This document shows, one piece after another, positions 44,416 through 54,775 of a stretch of DNA of 64,000 nt; the stretch's first letter is position 1, and each line of letters opens with the position of its first letter. A program made the translations under genes and the position numbers. A model generated the notes under the pieces. That model was not told where the DNA came from, did no database searches, and worked only from the letters and a program-made list of their open reading frames with translations. Source of the DNA: Acanthosepion pharaonis (Eukaryota; Mollusca; Cephalopoda; Sepiida; Sepiidae); assembly GCA_903632075.3 (NCBI GenBank), contig CAHIKZ030005577.1, positions 1,412,501 through 1,476,500 on the forward strand. The letters run 5' to 3'.

Positions 44416-44495
44416 TCATGCAAACAAACCCTGGTGATAAACCTAACGCTTTTGGACTTTGTGCTTGCTATTTTCAAAGTGTTTTAAGTTAAAAA
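44416..44495 (+). pseudogene. Isolated zinc-finger relic
   Basis: One frame reads LMQTNPGDKPNAFGLCACYF followed by QSVLS-stop-KC. It resembles the 'HMRTHTGEKPF-x-C-x-x-C-x-x-x-F' linker-finger of gene 2, with ligands lost. Probably a displaced part of the same ancestral exon. Confidence 0.5.
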
Positions 44496-44601
44496 TGCTT
44501 TATTTTAAAGGACAGGTGTCATCATCCTTACAGCCTTAAAATTTAAATTTCACACACTGAACACCTAAAAGAAATATATTAAACTTATCAAGTGTCTGGA
44601 G

Positions 44602-45630
44602 CAGTGTTTCTCAAACGTTTTTACCCTTGTGGAACCCTTAAAATAAATTACATGTCTCAAGGGACCCCCTGTGAAAAAACAAAATTAGATACCATATCTT
44701 TCTCAATTTATTTTCATCATAGTTCACGTAGTAAATATCATAGTATATATTTTTGAATAACTGGTTTAAAGAAAAATTAGTACTTCTTTGTCAAATTTTT
44801 CGGTAATGCTAAATAAAATTCATATTGTTCGTTTATAAATACTTCATCGGGAGTTTTTATTCACACAAAAAATTCTAAACTCAAACGTAAAAAATAAGCA
44901 TAAGTAACCAATATCGTATACCTATAATAGAAATGAAAACAGAACAAAAACAGATAATTGCTGCATCAGTTTTTTTTATTTTTTTATTCTTTACTGGCAA
45001 TGTTGAAAAGACATAAGGTAAATCAAGGCAAAAATGTCCTGTGAACCAATAAATGGATTAAGAAAATGTGACTTTCAGAGCCATTTGATAAAGTGAAACC
45101 TGATTATCTAATGTGAAGCCTGTGACAGTCTTTTGCTACACAAATACTTAATTTGAGGTCAAACTTAAACACACACAGATTTCATTCTCAATTGAAAGGA
45201 GACAATTTCTCTCTTTGCTCTTGATACTTGTTAAGACATCACTAAATATGTTACCAATAATTGTTATAGTTTTTAATAACATAATAGGTTAGGTAGGATG
45301 GAATCTATATTACAATATTAGAATAACCAAGAATACATTGTGTGTTTAGTAATACAGTGTAACCCGGATATAAGAGAGATTTTCTCTGGTCCCAAATTAG
45401 AGCCTGTGTTAATGTATATAAAATAGACCAAACCCGGATATAAGAGAAACCCGAATATAAGAGACCTCTTCTCCGGTCCCGACAACTCTCTTATATCCGG
45501 GCTACACTGTATTACGTATATGAAATAAAAAGTCAAACGTGCATTGGCGTATCTTACCTGTTCTTGCAGAATCCTTGGGGACCTTTTGCAGAACCTTATG
45601 GTTCTAGGAAACCCCGGTTGAGAAATGCTG
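44602..45630. mobile_element. Non-autonomous hAT element, 1.03 kb
   Basis: Ends CAGTGTTTCTCAAACG and (as complement) CAGCATTTCTCAACCG are the imperfect inverted repeats typical of hAT/Charlie-type elements. Flanking octamers GTCTGGAG and GTTTGGTT agree at 5 of 8 positions, a decayed target duplication. There is no transposase frame. A pogo-type MITE (45355-45509) is nested inside. Confidence 0.75.
45355..45509. mobile_element. Pogo-type MITE nested in the hAT element
   Basis: Starts CAGTGTAACCCGGATATAAG and ends CTTATATCCGGGCTACACTG, with TA on both sides. It is in the opposite orientation to the copy at 23955. Confidence 0.92.
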
Positions 45631-45720
45631 GTTTGGTTGATATATTCAAAGGGTTTCAGTTTAAAAATACAAATATAAAATGATCTGTTTCTTTGAATGA
45701 GTTCAGATTCAGAACTTTAT

Positions 45721-45780
45721 ATGCAAAACAGACATTTGAGATGTCGATCAACATTTTCACATAGAGGACATATTACATGA
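45721..45780 (+). pseudogene. Isolated zinc-finger relic
   Basis: Reads MQNRHLRCRSTFSHRGHIT-stop, matching 'HMRIHT..CxSAFSxxSxL' with one Cys retained. It lies just beyond the hAT element that separates it from the preceding relic. Confidence 0.5.
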
Positions 45781-45855
45781 CTGGTGTTTAATGGAACCCT
45801 AGGTAGAAACAGTGATAAATAGGCTAATGCATTTTTGTTTAATTTTATATTCATA

Positions 45856-46631
45856 ACTAGCAGCATGGCCTGGCATTGCCCGTGCTTGATTCAAAATCGT
45901 ACAACTCATACAGCAATCGCTATCGCTTGACGTAAAATATTTTTGCCCTTCCTTGCCTTTAAAGGAGTGCCCTTTGCCATGCTGATGTTGCTACATGCCT
46001 TACTTCTTGCCTATCTCACACTGCGAATTTTTTCTAAGCTCTATACTAAACATTAAATCTGTTACGAAAAAAGAACTAAACAAAATGAACACAAAACGAT
46101 CTGCTTTAAAAAAAGGACTCGTAACTGGAAAAAACAAATGAAAAAAGAACGTTAACAACGAATACTTTTTCACACCCAACACAGTTCTGTGGAATCAGAA
46201 TCAACGTTGAGTTTAAGCAAGTGAATGAGCCAACTGGAGTAAAGTGCCATGCAGATTTACATTTTTCCCACTTGTGACGAATGCAGCTATTGATTTTTTT
46301 TTTTTTTTTTTTTGCTTGCTAGTTAACATTCATGTCAGCTGTTGGCTTTCACGCTGGCCAATAGAATCTTCCTGCCTATTCGTGGCAGCCAACTATTGGC
46401 TCTCACTCTGGCCAGTACAAAATGGCCGCAAACTACATGAAAACTGCTGTAGAAGCATGAAAAAATCAATTATTTCTGTTATCGATGGGAGTTGGGAAAT
46501 GCAAAGTTGGTTTTGACCTTCCTGCTAACTTGGAGCATGTGCATGTAAATTTTGGTGCAAATCCGTCAAAAATTGCAGCTGTGCATTCATTTTACACACA
46601 CACACACATCCAGCCTTTTATAGATAGAGAT
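45856..46631 (+). mobile_element. Second copy of the GC-palindrome-headed interspersed repeat
   Basis: Begins ACTAGCAGCATGGCCTGGCA and ends in (CA)n then 'tccagccttttatagataga', as in the copy at 11678-12364. The body contains two similar ~60-bp blocks ('gctggccaatagaatc' and 'ctggccagtacaaaatggcc'), an internal duplication. Confidence 0.6.
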
Positions 46632-46899
46632 TTTATATTTTTTATACATATACAGCATAATGTTGGAAAATCCCTGTTTATTATAATAAAATATAAAAGG
46701 TAGATATTAATAATAGTATATAACAATGTTTATGCAAGGTTACCCAGAGATATGAAAACTATTTCAAGGTTTCTTGTAAATAAATTGCAGTCAGGGTACA
46801 CTGACTACATGAATTTAAATGTGCTACTAGATTAGCAACTAGGTTTCACTGTTTTACTATTGAACTCACCAATTCTACTCTAACAATTTCTTTACTTAT
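46632..46899. other. Repeat-like sequence, no gene
   Basis: 'ataacaatgtttatgcaagg' and 'gatatgaaaactatttcaag' at 46721-46775 recur at about 47475-47522, marking another dispersed element that ends in the hAT-like terminus at 47557. Confidence 0.4.
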
Positions 46900-47145
46900 A
46901 TTACTTATTTGTGAAGCTCCCTTCCAATTTCTTGCTTCCCTGATAACTACAATCTTCCAAAATTTAATGCAATATTAATCAACATTTTCTATCTTCTTGA
47001 ACCCTGTCCATTTTTGTTCTTTCCTGAATCCTCCCCACTAAATTCTACGCATTCTCTATCACTCCCCCCTGTAATTTCCTCTATTATAGTAGCATTATCA
47101 CCTTAGTTGGGGGGTGAAACAATTTAAAAAAAAAAAAAAAAAAAA
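46900..47145 (+). mobile_element. LINE 3' tail (Jockey/CR1-like family)
   Basis: 'ttcttgcttccctgataact', 'aatttaatgcaatattaatc' and 'gtagcattatcacctt' followed by poly-A match the end of 53930-54775. Non-coding, 5'-truncated. Confidence 0.6.
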
Positions 47146-47449
47146 ATGTTCTTGTTGGAAGTTTTCATCTGATGTGGTTTTCTTATTTGGTAAAACTCTT
47201 TAAAACCTAAGGGATTTACCTGCTTGAAGCTGTTTTTGATTGTTGATCTGAGGAAATGGTTATGTACAGATGATTCATGAGTTAACTTTATTCCAGGTAT
47301 TGTAGCAGGTGCTGAGCAACGGGCTGTAAAAGGCTGAGGTTGAGTACTTTCATAGAAATTCTCTTCAACATTTTCAAAAGGAATAGATTCCAAACTGTGG
47401 AGGAGTTTCACATATATAGTTTACCACATGAACTATGATAAAAAATATA

Positions 47450-47557
47450 TGAGAGATAAATATGGATAATGGTATATAACAATTTTTATGCAAGGTTTCC
47501 GCGAGACATGAAAACTATTTCTAGGATTCCATCAGGGTAAAAAAGTTGAGAAACACT
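47450..47557. mobile_element. Terminal part of a hAT-type element
   Basis: Ends AAAAGTTGAGAAACACTA, which as complement (TAGTGTTTCTCAAC) resembles hAT terminal inverted repeats. The matching left end was not found. Confidence 0.45.
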
Positions 47558-47565
47558 ACACTAGC

Positions 47566-47760
47566 GAGTAACCATAGTTTTGTGCATTGTGTGGATCAAC
47601 ATTTTCATGGATTTTACAAGTACACATGGGAACAAATGCACATTCAGCAGTAATTCCTTGTTTGAGTAAGGTGTGCAAAAGCAATGTTTCAAGTATACCC
47701 ACTTGTAAAAGACACGTGTAGACAGATGCTGAAGAGAGACTGTTTAGATTCTTAAATAAA
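47566..47760 (+). pseudogene. Two joined zinc-finger relics
   Basis: A single frame reads SFCALCGSTFSWILQVHMGT then AVIPCLSKVCKSNVSS and TCKRHV-stop-TDAEERLFRF. Finger 1 keeps both Cys and the first His. Finger 2 has C-x3-C and a stop in the linker. The CGSTFS signature matches gene 2 (CGSAFS), 4.6 kb upstream. Confidence 0.65.
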
Positions 47761-49365
47761 CTGTAACATGCAATGAAAGTGGACACTTTACAACCTGAAT
47801 GAAATGCAAGACATCAAGAGGAAAGCAGGATAAAGTTCAAATCTTCACCCCCCTTCTCCTAAAAGTGGTGGGATTAAAAGGATGTTTTCTACTCTGAGCT
47901 CTTTTTGTGGAATCAAAAAATTTATTTGAACAAAACTTATTTCCAGTGAAGCTACCTGAAGGCTCTATTGGAGTGTTCAAATGCTGTATGTTAACCATTT
48001 AAGAGAAAGAGTGTAATATTAGGGCAGGTTAATTTTTTTTTTTTTTTTCACTTTTTTAGAAAATCAACATTGCACTCTCTGCGAAAGCTGAGGTTTCATG
48101 TGATAAGTACAGGTACCAAATATTAGATTCACACCTTTTACTAATTTTTGAGCATTTAGTTTTAAAGATCATCTGAAAAAAAAAAAACTTACAGAAATAC
48201 CAAATTTTGACAGGTTTTTACTTACAAACTCACTTCAAAATTTTACTATTTCAAGAATAAATCCAAGTAAATTGAATGGAAAATATTCAAATCAGAATTT
48301 CAATTATGAATCACCACAAGCAAAATATGCAATTTTTTTTAACTGTATGTGATAAATAAAAACTCTATAAAAAATTGTAAAAGATTACAAAAAACACTAC
48401 TCAACAAATAAGATTTGTTAGATCATAATTAATAAAAAACAAAAATTAGGTAAAAGTGTATATAACACCATAAGACTGCTGGGCACAAATTATAAGACAA
48501 AATGTTTTAAATTTGCATTGTTTATTGAAAATCATACTAAAACTACTGTCATGTATAACATATTACATCAAAATATAGCTAAATTGCTCAGTATAACTTA
48601 CCTTTGAAGTAAATAATGGTATTTGATGGCACAATGATTTAGCAATAATGTGCTTCTGCCATACATCTTGTCTATATACAATTTGTAAAGCTTCATTAAA
48701 TTGTGAATTTTATAAGGTCATGCTATAGGGCTTTCACTAATCACCAGAATGAGATTCCAGTGCTATGATTTTGAACCTAAACTTAATCTTTAAATTCATT
48801 TCCTCAAAAAAACGGTAATGTTCTGGAAAAAAATATTTTGTGACATTATTTATCATGTCAAGCCTCAACTTTCAAATTGAGTGCAATACCACAGTTCAAA
48901 AATTGACCTTTCCTCGTGTAATATAACATCTGCTTAATTCAAGGCCATATTTATTTGGTGACCAGACAAATAATTGTTATGACTTAACTGGATAGACTGT
49001 AAACAAAAAAAAACAAAAAAAAAACATCTAGATCGAGTCTTTACTGCAAAAAACGAATGTTCTGAGAGTATGAAATTATAAAATATGACAGAAAACGACA
49101 TAATATGCTAAAAATCTATTCCTGTTTTTTCTTTTTTTTTTTTTTTCTGTATGTATTTATGGCAGAAACTTTTAGGAGCTGGTTATTTTATTCTTACTAT
49201 TATAATGCTCTGTTATGAGGGATTTCAAGGGCCCGGTAATGACAAGTACCATTTTGCTTACAAGCAGTAAGCTCTTTTACCGTGGTCCTATTGTTCTCCA
49301 TGACATCAAGCACTCTTTTGTCACACCAGTGAACTAATTCTGTTGCATTTTTAATTGGGAATTTA

Positions 49366-49397
<32 letters not shown>

Positions 49398-49640
49398 TGG
49401 CTGGACGGTTATTCCGATGTTTGTGTGGTTGGTGTATGCACAATGTGCATTGCACCGGTTACAGTTTTACCATCTTGGACTTGCCTGGGGATATTTTTGC
49501 ACACTACAGTTACCAACCTCCTGAAGATTGCATGAAAATGTATGAAACTGGCGATTGTGGTCAGTCACTGGTCTCTGGAAATTTGCTTTAATATATCTAT
49601 ATTAAGAGTCAAAACATGAGGAAAGAATAACACCAGAGAC
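47761..49640. other. Intergenic, no gene confidently seen
   Basis: AT-rich. A 78-codon plus frame at 49355-49591 begins in a poly-T stretch and has cysteines but no domain I recognise. No repeat family was identified apart from homopolymers. Confidence 0.45.
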
Positions 49641-49645
49641 AAAAC

Positions 49646-49687
49646 ACCCTTGAAAAGGGCTATAAAAATGGTCGAAAGCACTTGGGA
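49646..49687 (+). ncRNA. Hammerhead-like motif with U3-A8 core pair
   Basis: Stem I CCC/GGG, core TTGAAAA (49650-49656), extra G, a stem II of six pairs including two G-T (GGCTAT/ATGGTC), GAAA (49674-49677), stem III AG/CT around CA, cleavage-position T49683. Same layout as 40081-40123. No PLE coding sequence was recognised next to it. Confidence 0.45.
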
Positions 49688-49831
49688 TAATGAAAATTAC
49701 ATACAATTTTTTATATTCCTTAACCCTGACAAAATGGAAAAATGTTAGAATACTGGAAAAACTTAATAAAAAATTAATTCAGTTTTACTTGTCAGCTGTA
49801 TTCAATGAGAGATGTTTGAAAGAAAGGTTGC

Positions 49832-49878
<47 letters not shown>

Positions 49879-49881
<3 letters not shown>

Positions 49882-50289
49882 GTGACCCAAAAAAAACCTT
49901 TTTAACAATCCAATAAAAAAACGGGAACTTTTTAATTTAAGAAACAAGATGGAGTTTTCATTGTTTTAAAATTATGTCCTGTAGATGGCGTCCTCCTGTA
50001 CGAATGCATTCTTGAAATCTGCTGTTGAGATTTCTCATTGACTGTTGCAACAACTCAGATGAGATACTGTGAATTTCATCTTGAATTCTCTGTTTTAATT
50101 CATCCAGAGTTCTTGGTTGAGTTGTATAAACACAGTATCTACAGGACGTAATTTTAAAACAATGAAAATTCCATTATTGTTTCTGAAATGGCATGTTTTA
50201 AGGTTTCAATTACTATGAATAAAATATTTTTCTTCCATCACTCTTGGTATTATTGGATTGTTAAAAAGATCCCGTTTTTTTGGGTCACC

Positions 50290-50292
<3 letters not shown>
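49879..50292. mobile_element. Mariner-type MITE, 414 bp, with long inverted repeats
   Basis: Starts CAGGTGACCCAAAAAAAACC and ends with the complement of CAGGGTGACCCAAAAAAACG. Pairing continues for about 100 bp (including 'ttttcattgttttaaaatta' and GTCCTGTAGAT against ATCTACAGGAC), so the whole element can fold back. It is flanked by TA. It is a deletion derivative of an autonomous element, as shown by the transposase end it still encodes. Confidence 0.88.
49958..50131 (-). pseudogene. Mariner-type transposase, C-terminal 57 codons
   Basis: On the minus strand an uninterrupted frame reads VYTTQPRTLDELKQRIQDEI, then HSISSELLQQSMRNLNSRFQ, and ends DIILKQ-stop. This matches the C-terminus of Tc1/mariner-superfamily transposases ('P-x-(S/T)-L-x-E-L-K-x-R-I-x-x-E-(I)..L..M..(F)..R..C'). 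The DDE catalytic core and DNA-binding domains are deleted. The codons overlap the inner inverted repeat, so the element's ends come from coding sequence. Confidence 0.75.
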
Positions 50293-50347
<55 letters not shown>

Positions 50348-50978
50348 GATGGTGTCTCAAGCATTGGGTTCCCAGAGATGGTGTCTCAATAAAAACACTT
50401 GATGTACTTGAACTGATGTAAGTGTCTGAATTGGATGTCAGGAAGAGTATCCGGCCTTGTAAAAAAAATAGTTTGTAAAAACAAATCATTATGACAAATC
50501 CTTTGTCAGGCAGGACCCCAATTGCTTTGTGCAAGATTAATCCTGGTCCTGCTTCCAATAAAAATGAAAAAACATGGCTATGTATGTATTATTTAATATG
50601 AAGCAATATCTTTTATGGTGATTTATTTTGTTATCCTTCCTCTTCTTCCATGTTGGTTGCCTATTTTTTTTTTTTTAATGCAATTTCAATGTGTCTATTT
50701 TGATAGCATTAATAATTAAATGTGCATAAAATATTATTATAATTTTATTATATAACTTATAATTGTCATGAAATGTATTTTTGTTTTTGTTTTTACCCAC
50801 TTGATTTTTGTAAATAATATAAATTATTGTACCTGTGATTCAAATAAAATATACTAATGTATTTCATATGTTTTATCATTTTTGATATGTGTTATTTAGT
50901 TCCTTTCATTCTGCTACTTTGCAGTGTGTATGGACTTGATGACCTCTCCATATTTCTTTTAAATAAAATGTACTTAAT
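50348..50978. other. Intergenic, no gene seen
   Basis: AT-rich sequence without domain-bearing frames; no repeat family identified. Confidence 0.4.
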
Positions 50979-51265
50979 GCATAGTGAAATAATGGATATT
51001 GGCTCGGATTGAGGAATCGGAGAGCTGAGTTCAAATTCCAGTCAAATCCATTACATTCGCTTATGTACTAATACTCTTGGAAAAGGTATAAATCCTCTTC
51101 TCCCTCACTCCAGCTATGGGTAAATAGCAGGACAGACTGGGTTCTATAGCTTTGGATGGTAACTAGTCTATTGTAGAAAGAAATGGCAATCTACTGCGGG
51201 AAAAAATCTGCCTCATCGGTCATGTATTGAAAGATATATGATCGCCTAAGCGTGTATCACGCATG
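50979..51265 (+). mobile_element. SINE family B, interrupted by a solo LTR
   Basis: Head with AATGGATATTGGCTC and box-B-like GAGTTCAAATTCC. Body 'cagctatgggtaaatagcag', 'tggatggtaactagtctatt', tail 'gcctaagcgtgtatcacgcatg'. The last part of the tail (GGCACATAACTGACTGA) resumes at 51793 after the LTR. Confidence 0.8.
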
Positions 51266-51788
51266 TGTTATAAAATAAAATAAGACATATCTCGGCTGAT
51301 TTACAGGCAAATACTCAAGAGCGAGAACCGGATGTAAACGGGACAAAGCCCTGTCACAAAATGACCATTATCTTTCTTTACAAATGTTCCCGACACACGT
51401 GTTCCGGTCGAAAAATAAAATAATATTTAAAGTGCTCTATTTTTCGTCCAATAAAAATGCTTCCCTCCTAATTATACTCGCTTCGTTTTTCGAGCCTGTT
51501 AAGCCATAAAACAATGCTATAAAAGGGGTCACATGGAAGTTCAACTGGCAGTCCACAGGTGCCCAGGATAGAGACCTGTGACGTTCAGCTGCTGACAGCA
51601 GGGGAGCATCAACCACCGTCAACATATGTGAACTACTATGAGAGATCGACCTAGATCCGAAGCCGGCTTATGAACTTTACCACAAGGTAGCTGTCCCAAA
51701 CCCACACATTCCTGTTGAAATAAACCACGTAAATCTATTTCTGCTGTTGTCGTATTTCTTTCTTGCAACCATACGCTTGTCTATAACA
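51266..51788. mobile_element. Solo LTR, 523 bp, CATG target duplication
   Basis: Starts TGTTATAAAATAAAAT and ends TGTCTATAACA, so it has TG..CA ends within a short TGTTATA/TATAACA inverted repeat. It is flanked by CATG on both sides (51262-51265 and 51789-51792) and splits a SINE whose uninterrupted tail is known from other copies. A TATA-like CTATAAAAGG at about 51519 and 'gaaataaa' near 51717 support a plus-strand promoter and polyadenylation signal. A 4-bp duplication fits Gypsy-type elements; BEL elements are possible. It is unrelated to the Gypsy LTR at 37600. Confidence 0.85.
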
Positions 51789-51899
51789 CATGGCACATAA
51801 CTGACTGAAACAATGCATTTTTTGTCATTAATGATTTGTTGGTTGTGTACATTCTTTTTAACAACTGTTTTTGCACAGAATACACAGTGTCATCTACAA

Positions 51900-51990
51900 A
51901 TGATGTGTTCACATTCTGTACATGCCAACTGTTGTCTTAATCTTTGTTGTTGTTATCATAACATTTCAGCCATTGTCCCCTCTGGGTTTC
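51900..51990 (-). repeat. PLE-associated dispersed repeat, fragment
   Basis: On the minus strand 'ggctgaaatgttatgataac', 'aacaacaaagattaagacaa' match blocks at 53640-53700, 53810-53850 (minus), 52985-53075 (minus) and 59250-59330. The family has a GAAACGTTGTAATAA-type phrase. Confidence 0.45.
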
Positions 51991-52114
51991 ACTTCAATGA
52001 ATTTGGAACTGAACCATTTATTTAATCTATTAGTGTTGATTGTTCTCTTGACCATGTCTCAGGCTATCACATCTCATTTTAATTTAGACCCCTTGGGAAT
52101 ACCATTTGCTGTAA

Positions 52115-52400
52115 GTTTGGATGTGTGGGTGGTGTAATAGATAATGGTTTGGAATTGTTAAGTGGAGGGCCAAGTTCCAATTCCAGTTGGGCTTGTTATA
52201 TTTATGCATAAATACTCTTGGGAAAGGCATGAATCCACCTCTTCTACTCCTAGCTATGGGTTAATTAGTAAAACTTGTATCACTAAACCCTTATTAACTC
52301 AAAAAATTCTTACAACCTAAAAATATTTTCTGGCTTTAAATAAGCTACAAAGGGTTAATAAGCTGTAAAAAAAAAATGAATCAATCAATCGATCATAGTT
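52115..52400 (+). mobile_element. SINE family C, most complete copy
   Basis: Head TGTAATAGATAATGGTTTGG, box-B-like AAGTTCCAATTCC, body shared with family B ('ctcttgggaaaggcatgaat', 'cctagctatgggttaattag'), distinct 3' part and an (AATC)n tail near 52378. Confidence 0.75.
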
Positions 52401-53162
52401 CTTATTTAGTACTGCTGAGTTATTGCTTGTCTGTACTAAATTGAACTCGCAATTATTGTGTCATCAAATTCATGAACCAATGCCTTGATGCACTAGACAA
52501 TCCTGACTGAAGAACTTGGCGTCTTAAACTTAATCTGCCTGCTGATGAGACCTGTTACTGCAGTTTCTCATGCTTGACTGCATTCCCCCAAGACTTCTCT
52601 GTTTGTGAAGGGACAACTCAACACTGCCAACTGAACACCGCGAAGTGAGTGATGGAGCAATTCAGGACTGAGACAAGTCAGCACCACAAAAGCAATTTTT
52701 TTTTTTATAACAATAAAAATAATTTATTAAGGATTAAAACCTTAATTAGTGAATATTTTTAATGAAGTAAATTGTAAAGAATGTTATATTTTTAATAAAG
52801 TAAAAATAATGACTTATTAAGGTTTTAATTCATAATAAATTACTTTTATTTGGTTATAAAAAAGTTAAGTTTTTCTGGTGTCTCGGTTCTGAGTTGTCCT
52901 GTCAGTTGATGGTCTTCAGTTGTTCTACTAATGATGTCTTCTAAATAAAATGCTTTAAATTTCTTGACATGTTTTCTGTCTGAAATTCTGGGATGAGGAG
53001 TTACATTATTGACACTATTTACATTTAGACTATTGTCCTTATTCCTGTTATCAAAACATTTTGGCTCAGAACAGTCTACATCAAGTGTATATTGATCCAC
53101 AGAGAATTGGCCTGGCCTACAGAACAATAGCTTTGTGGATTAAGATATTTCATAAATTTTGT
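52401..53162 (-). repeat. Non-coding; PLE-associated repeat on minus strand at about 52960-53080
   Basis: The minus-strand block 'aaaatgttttgataacagga', 'aataaggacaatagtctaaa', 'cctcatcccagaatttcaga' matches 59270-59350. The rest shows no gene. An unusual AT stretch repeats 'aataaagtaaa' near 52760-52810. Confidence 0.45.
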
Positions 53163-53590
53163 GACAGTAATTTTGAGTTCAATCCCTGGACTGAGCAGTG
53201 TGTACTTGAATTCAGTGGAAATGGAAAACAATAACTGAGCGGTACTAGAATATGAGCAAGATGAGATATCCAATTGGAAGGATAACAGTCTAACACTATA
53301 GATTAAATAAAGGGTTCAGTTCAATCCCGAGACAGCACAGTGTGTACATGGATTCAGGGGAAGCAATAACTGAGCAGTACTAGAATATGGACAAGATGAG
53401 ATATCCCATTGGAAGAAGAACAGTCTAACACTCTAGATTAAATAAAGGGTTCAGTTCAATTCCTAGATAGCACAGTGTGTACATGGATTCAGGGGAAGCA
53501 ATAACTGAGCAGTACTAGAATATGGACAAGATGAGATATCCCATTGGAAGAAGAACAGTATAACACTATAGATTAAATAAAGGGTTCAGT
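53163..53590 (+). repeat. 135-bp tandem repeat, ~3 copies, with box-B-like motif
   Basis: 'agggttcagt' occurs at 53311, 53446 and 53581 (135 bp apart). Each unit contains 'gttcaat(c/t)cc', similar to a tRNA box B, and 'gcacagtgtgtacatggatt'. The first unit is more diverged. Probably SINE-derived DNA amplified in tandem. Confidence 0.9.
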
Positions 53591-53599
53591 TGGGAATTT

Positions 53600-53860
53600 C
53601 CTGTACGTTATCCAAATCAATATACACATTACAAAGGCTAGAGAACACAACAGCTGAAAAGTTGTAATAACAACAAAGATGAAGACAATAGTCCAGATGT
53701 AAGTAGTGTAAATAATTCTTAACATTTATTGCCTTTCTGTCTGAATTTCTAGGATGAGGTGTTATCATTACTTACAATATTTACATTCAAACTATTGTCC
53801 TCATCTTTGTTGTTGCTATCACACCATTTTGGCCTTTGTTTTCTTTGGCTTCATCAGGTC
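53600..53860. repeat. Two inverted copies of the PLE-associated repeat
   Basis: Plus-strand copy at about 53640-53720 ('gctgaaaagttgtaataaca') and minus-strand copy at about 53730-53850 face each other, both containing an 'acaaagatgaggacaatagt'-type phrase. Confidence 0.5.
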
Positions 53861-53929
53861 ATAAAAGGTTAACGGAGACTAATGCAGAGAGAAAAAGATA
53901 CATAACAGCAATACTGTGTCATTAGGGGT

Positions 53930-54775
53930 AGATTTAGTAAGATATATAACCTACAATCTGCTACTAACTGTGGTAAGGAATCGCTTGTTAATTTTAATGT
54001 CTCCAAAATGGTACTGCTTTCTATGAATCATCTGAGAGACCCCTTTTCACCTTCCATTAGTTTGGCTAATGCTCATCTCCAGGAGATTAACTCATTGTGC
54101 CTTCTTGGGCTAACATTTTCTGCTGAGATGAAGTGGGAAGATTATATTGCATCATTTGTTTAGTCTGCAGCTAGACAATTTTTCTCTCCAGAAACTCTCT
54201 TATATATTTATATGTCTACCATTTGTCTATGCATTGAATATTGCTGCCACATATGGTTTGGTGCTCCAGCTATACATTTAGAGATTCTTGATAAAATCCA
54301 ATGAAGAATCTGCAATGTTATTCATCTTGATTGGGCATCTTGCTTTCAGTTTCAGTCAATTTCCTACCGGTGTAATGTAGCTTCTCTGTGCCTATAAATA
54401 CTTTCATGGTAACTGTTTCTGATGAACTATGTTCTATGGTACCTAGACTTTATTAATTTAAGCGCAGTACTAGATTGGCTGTTCAGTTTCTTTTTACAGT
54501 TGAAACTGCTAGATGTAACAGGAAGTTCTATGTTAACAGTTTCTTCTATCAAACTTGATTGTGTAAATTTCTTTCAGCTTCTTGCTTCCTAGTCAATGTT
54601 GATCTTCAAAAATTTAAATGCAATGTCAATTGTTATCTTCTGTTTTCTTAATTCTTGTTCTTTTATTGTTCTTTCTCCTTAATGGTATTTTTCTCATATT
54701 CTCTAATACTCAGTAATCCCCCCTTGCATCTTAGTGACTTTATTGCCTTGCTAGGAGTGAAATGATTAAAAAGAA
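53930..54775 (+). pseudogene. LINE reverse transcriptase C-terminal half (Jockey/CR1-like)
   Basis: With several frame changes it encodes blocks in the order known for Jockey/CR1-type LINEs. These are 'LANAHLQEINSLCLLGLTFS' (about 54060-54120), 'CIEYCCHIWFGAPAIHLEIL' (54225-54285), 'RICNVIHLDWASCFQFQSIS', 'NVASLCL', and the tail 'LIFKNLNAMSIVIFCFLNSC'. The 3' UTR ends 'ccttgcatcttagtgacttt..gaaatgattaaaaag'. Sister of the minus-strand copy at 20242-20760. Dead. Confidence 0.78.

Larger units (their letters stand above)
49836..50334. repeat. (TA)n tracts flanking a mariner MITE
   Basis: TA runs at 49836-49878 and 50293-50334 (then (GA)n to 50347) directly abut both ends of the element at 49879-50292. 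The element inserted into a TA microsatellite or the tract grew at its TA target duplication. Confidence 0.9.

Noticed and set aside
49355..49591. 78-codon cysteine-containing frame
   Set aside because: Begins with poly-Phe from a poly-T run and has no recognised domain; could be an exon or relic, but nothing in the sequence decides it.
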